From positions 466,262 through 530,261 of the forward strand of contig NZ_JAGGNR010000011.1 of the NCBI RefSeq assembly GCF_018614975.1: a stretch of DNA of 64,000 bases, in the 5' to 3' direction. Shown piece after piece: positions 62,587 through 64,000 of this stretch. Within the stretch, counting starts at the first letter, position 1. Every line of letters starts with the position of its first letter. A program made the position numbers and the translations under genes. The stretch comes from Paenibacillus polymyxa. GTDB lineage: Bacteria; Bacillota; Bacilli; Paenibacillales; Paenibacillaceae. The notes below the pieces were generated by a model, which was not told where the DNA came from, ran no database searches, and saw only the letters and a program-made list of their open reading frames with translations.

Positions 62587-63888
62587 ATGGATCAAGCAAA
62601 ACAACTGGTGACAGAACAACGTACATTTTTTTATACAGGACAAACTAAAAATACTGAATATCGGATTAATGCCCTTCAACAGCTTAGAAAGGGAATTGAA
62701 AAGTATCAGCAACGGATTCAAGACGCACTTCGGGCTGATCTGAACAAATCTGAGGCGGAAGCTTACGGTTCCGAGATTCGCTTTGTTTTGGGTGAACTGG
62801 ATTTTGCATTAGAACACCTGCAGGAATGGGCTGCACCAAAACAAGTCCCAACCAATTCGGCTATGCCGGATGGGGTGAGCACCATTTACCCTGAACCATA
62901 TGGAGTGGCTCTTATTATTGCACCTTGGAACTATCCTTTCCAACTGGCCTTTGGTCCACTGATTGGAGCAATTGCAGCCGGTAACTGTGCAGTTATCAAG
63001 CCTTCTGAATTAACACCAGCCGTATCTCGTCTGACGTATGATCTGATTCAGGAGATCTTCCCTCAGGAGTATATTGCGGTTATGGAAGGAGAAGTTGAGG
63101 CCAGTACAGCATTGTTGAAAGAGAAGTTTGATTATATTTTCTTCACAGGCAGCACAGGTGTTGGTCGCATTGTGATGAAGGCAGCTGCGGAGCACTTGAC
63201 TCCTGTAACTCTTGAGTTGGGTGGTAAGAGTCCGGCTATTGTGCATAGTGATGCAGATCTGAAGCTGGTGGCCCAGCGAATTGTTCGTGGTAAGTTCCTG
63301 AATGCAGGCCAAACTTGCGTTGCTCCGGATTATTTGCTTGTGCATGAACAAGTTCATGATGAATTGATCAATATGATTGACGCAGAGATAAAAGATAAAT
63401 TTGGGGATGATGTGTTACGGAACGTTGATTTCCCGCATATTGTCAATGCGCGTAACTTTGATCGGTTGTCGAAATTCCTCACAGAGGGCAAAACGCTAAT
63501 TGGTGGACGTTCTGTACGTGAGCAGTTGCTCATTGAGCCGACTGTACTTGGAGATGTGAAATGGGAATCAGCTGTGATGCAAGAAGAGATCTTCGGTCCG
63601 ATTCTTCCTGTGTTTACGTACAGTGACCTGAATCCTATGCTGGATGAGATTGTTCGCCGGCCAAAACCATTGGCGCTATATCTCTTCACACAGGATGAGC
63701 AACTGCAGGATCAGGTTCTGAATCAAGTATCCTTCGGTGGGGGATGTATTAATGACACACTTTCGCATATGACTTCACACTATCTACCGTTTGGTGGTGT
63801 AGGAGAGAGCGGTATGGGCTCATATCACGGACAACAGAGCTTTGATGTGTTCTCGCATCACAAGAGTGTTCTGAAACGCAGTGAATAA
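62587..63888 (+). CDS. aldehyde dehydrogenase, class 3 (ALDH3-like)
   Basis: 433 residues. NAD(P)-binding and catalytic motifs: PWNYPFQLAFGPLIGAIAAG (about 117-136), FFTGSTGVGRIVM (about 186-198), Glu in LELGGKSP (about 212), and the nucleophile Cys in NAGQTCVAPDYLL (about 244). Homologues such as YwdH end some 20 residues later (with a ...LPLRYPPY-type end); here the protein stops after HHKSVLKRSE. It oxidises medium-chain or aromatic aldehydes. TTGGAGA precedes the ATG. Confidence 0.88.
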   Translation: MDQAKQLVTEQRTFFYTGQTKNTEYRINALQQLRKGIEKYQQRIQDALRADLNKSEAEAYGSEIRFVLGELDFALEHLQEWAAPKQVPTNSAMPDGVSTIYPEPYGVALIIAPWNYPFQLAFGPLIGAIAAGNCAVIKPSELTPAVSRLTYDLIQEIFPQEYIAVMEGEVEASTALLKEKFDYIFFTGSTGVGRIVMKAAAEHLTPVTLELGGKSPAIVHSDADLKLVAQRIVRGKFLNAGQTCVAPDYLLVHEQVHDELINMIDAEIKDKFGDDVLRNVDFPHIVNARNFDRLSKFLTEGKTLIGGRSVREQLLIEPTVLGDVKWESAVMQEEIFGPILPVFTYSDLNPMLDEIVRRPKPLALYLFTQDEQLQDQVLNQVSFGGGCINDTLSHMTSHYLPFGGVGESGMGSYHGQQSFDVFSHHKSVLKRSE

Positions 63889-63930
63889 TTAGCAGTTAAA
63901 ACAATATAAACATAAAAAAGAGGTTGTCCT

Positions 63931-64000
63931 TGATATGCTCCCCTCATAGTAGACAGTAGAAAAAAACAAAACTTCTACGTCTATTATGAGGGGAGTTTTC
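63931..64000. mobile_element. possible left end of an IS3-type element at the window edge
   Basis: CTCCCCTCATAGTAGACAG (about 63939-63957) is nearly matched by the inverse CTACGTCTATTATGAGGGGAG (63975-63995). The opening TGATATGCTCCCCTCATAG recalls IS3-family ends seen in Bacillales. No transposase is visible before the window closes. An alternative is the terminator of the aldehyde dehydrogenase gene. Confidence 0.35.

Overview
The window reads as chromosomal DNA of a spore-forming, low-to-moderate GC Gram-positive of the Paenibacillus type. The reasons are the gene order cotE ... mutS-mutL ... miaA-hfq ... spoVK-hflX-ynbB-glnR-glnA (known from Bacillus, with Paenibacillus-like insertions), strong Shine-Dalgarno sites, a Tyr T-box leader, BglG-type RAT antiterminators and sigma-E-like promoters. 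No rRNA, tRNA or CRISPR array was seen. All calls come from reading the sequence; no database search was run.

Layout. 1-4.0 kb: the 3' end of an alpha-L-rhamnosidase gene, an Imm5-like protein overlapping a GNAT acetyltransferase, an acyltransferase-3 membrane protein, a broken nucleotide-kinase-like gene and a small membrane protein. 4.0-11.1 kb: a beta-glucoside utilisation locus (LicT antiterminator, two tandem EIIBCA PTS permeases, a GH1 phospho-beta-glucosidase), with two kinds of RAT element and terminators in the leaders. 11.3-16.3 kb: a Rid-family protein, a membrane-anchored subtilase, a GNAT enzyme, a Cof-type phosphatase, a secreted stalk-like protein and a YjfB motility protein with a sigma-D-like promoter.

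16.3-21.0 kb (minus strand): MFS transporter, class III aminotransferase, zinc dehydrogenase and HAD phosphatase. This set of activities parallels the GabT1/Yktc1/GutB1 azasugar (nojirimycin-type) signature, and is the best candidate here for an unrecognised biosynthetic system. 21-33 kb: housekeeping and transport genes (YwqG/DUF1963-like, RluF, EamA exporter with AraC regulator, a TetR fragment, PbuX-like permease, SelO, T-box plus TyrS, YxcD and a Gly-rich partner, PadR, beta-carbonic anhydrase). 33-39.3 kb: an inverted-repeat element, carboxypeptidase M32, a three-gene ABC importer and an aromatic-acid-exporter-like protein.

39.3-58.5 kb: conserved core. CotE is followed by a phage-type amidoligase, then MutS, MutL, an RsmJ-like methyltransferase, MiaA, Hfq, a class A penicillin-binding protein with an Asn/Gly-rich tail, a DUF402 protein, SpoVK, HflX, YnbB, GlnR and GlnA. 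58.5-62.5 kb: a decayed integrated element. The 3' end of glnA and its terminator are duplicated about 1.93 kb downstream, flanking a truncated tyrosine integrase; next come an IS630-type element with recognisable ends and a lipoprotein pseudogene with four stops in one frame. 62.5-64 kb: a class 3 aldehyde dehydrogenase, with what may be the left end of another insertion sequence at the window edge.
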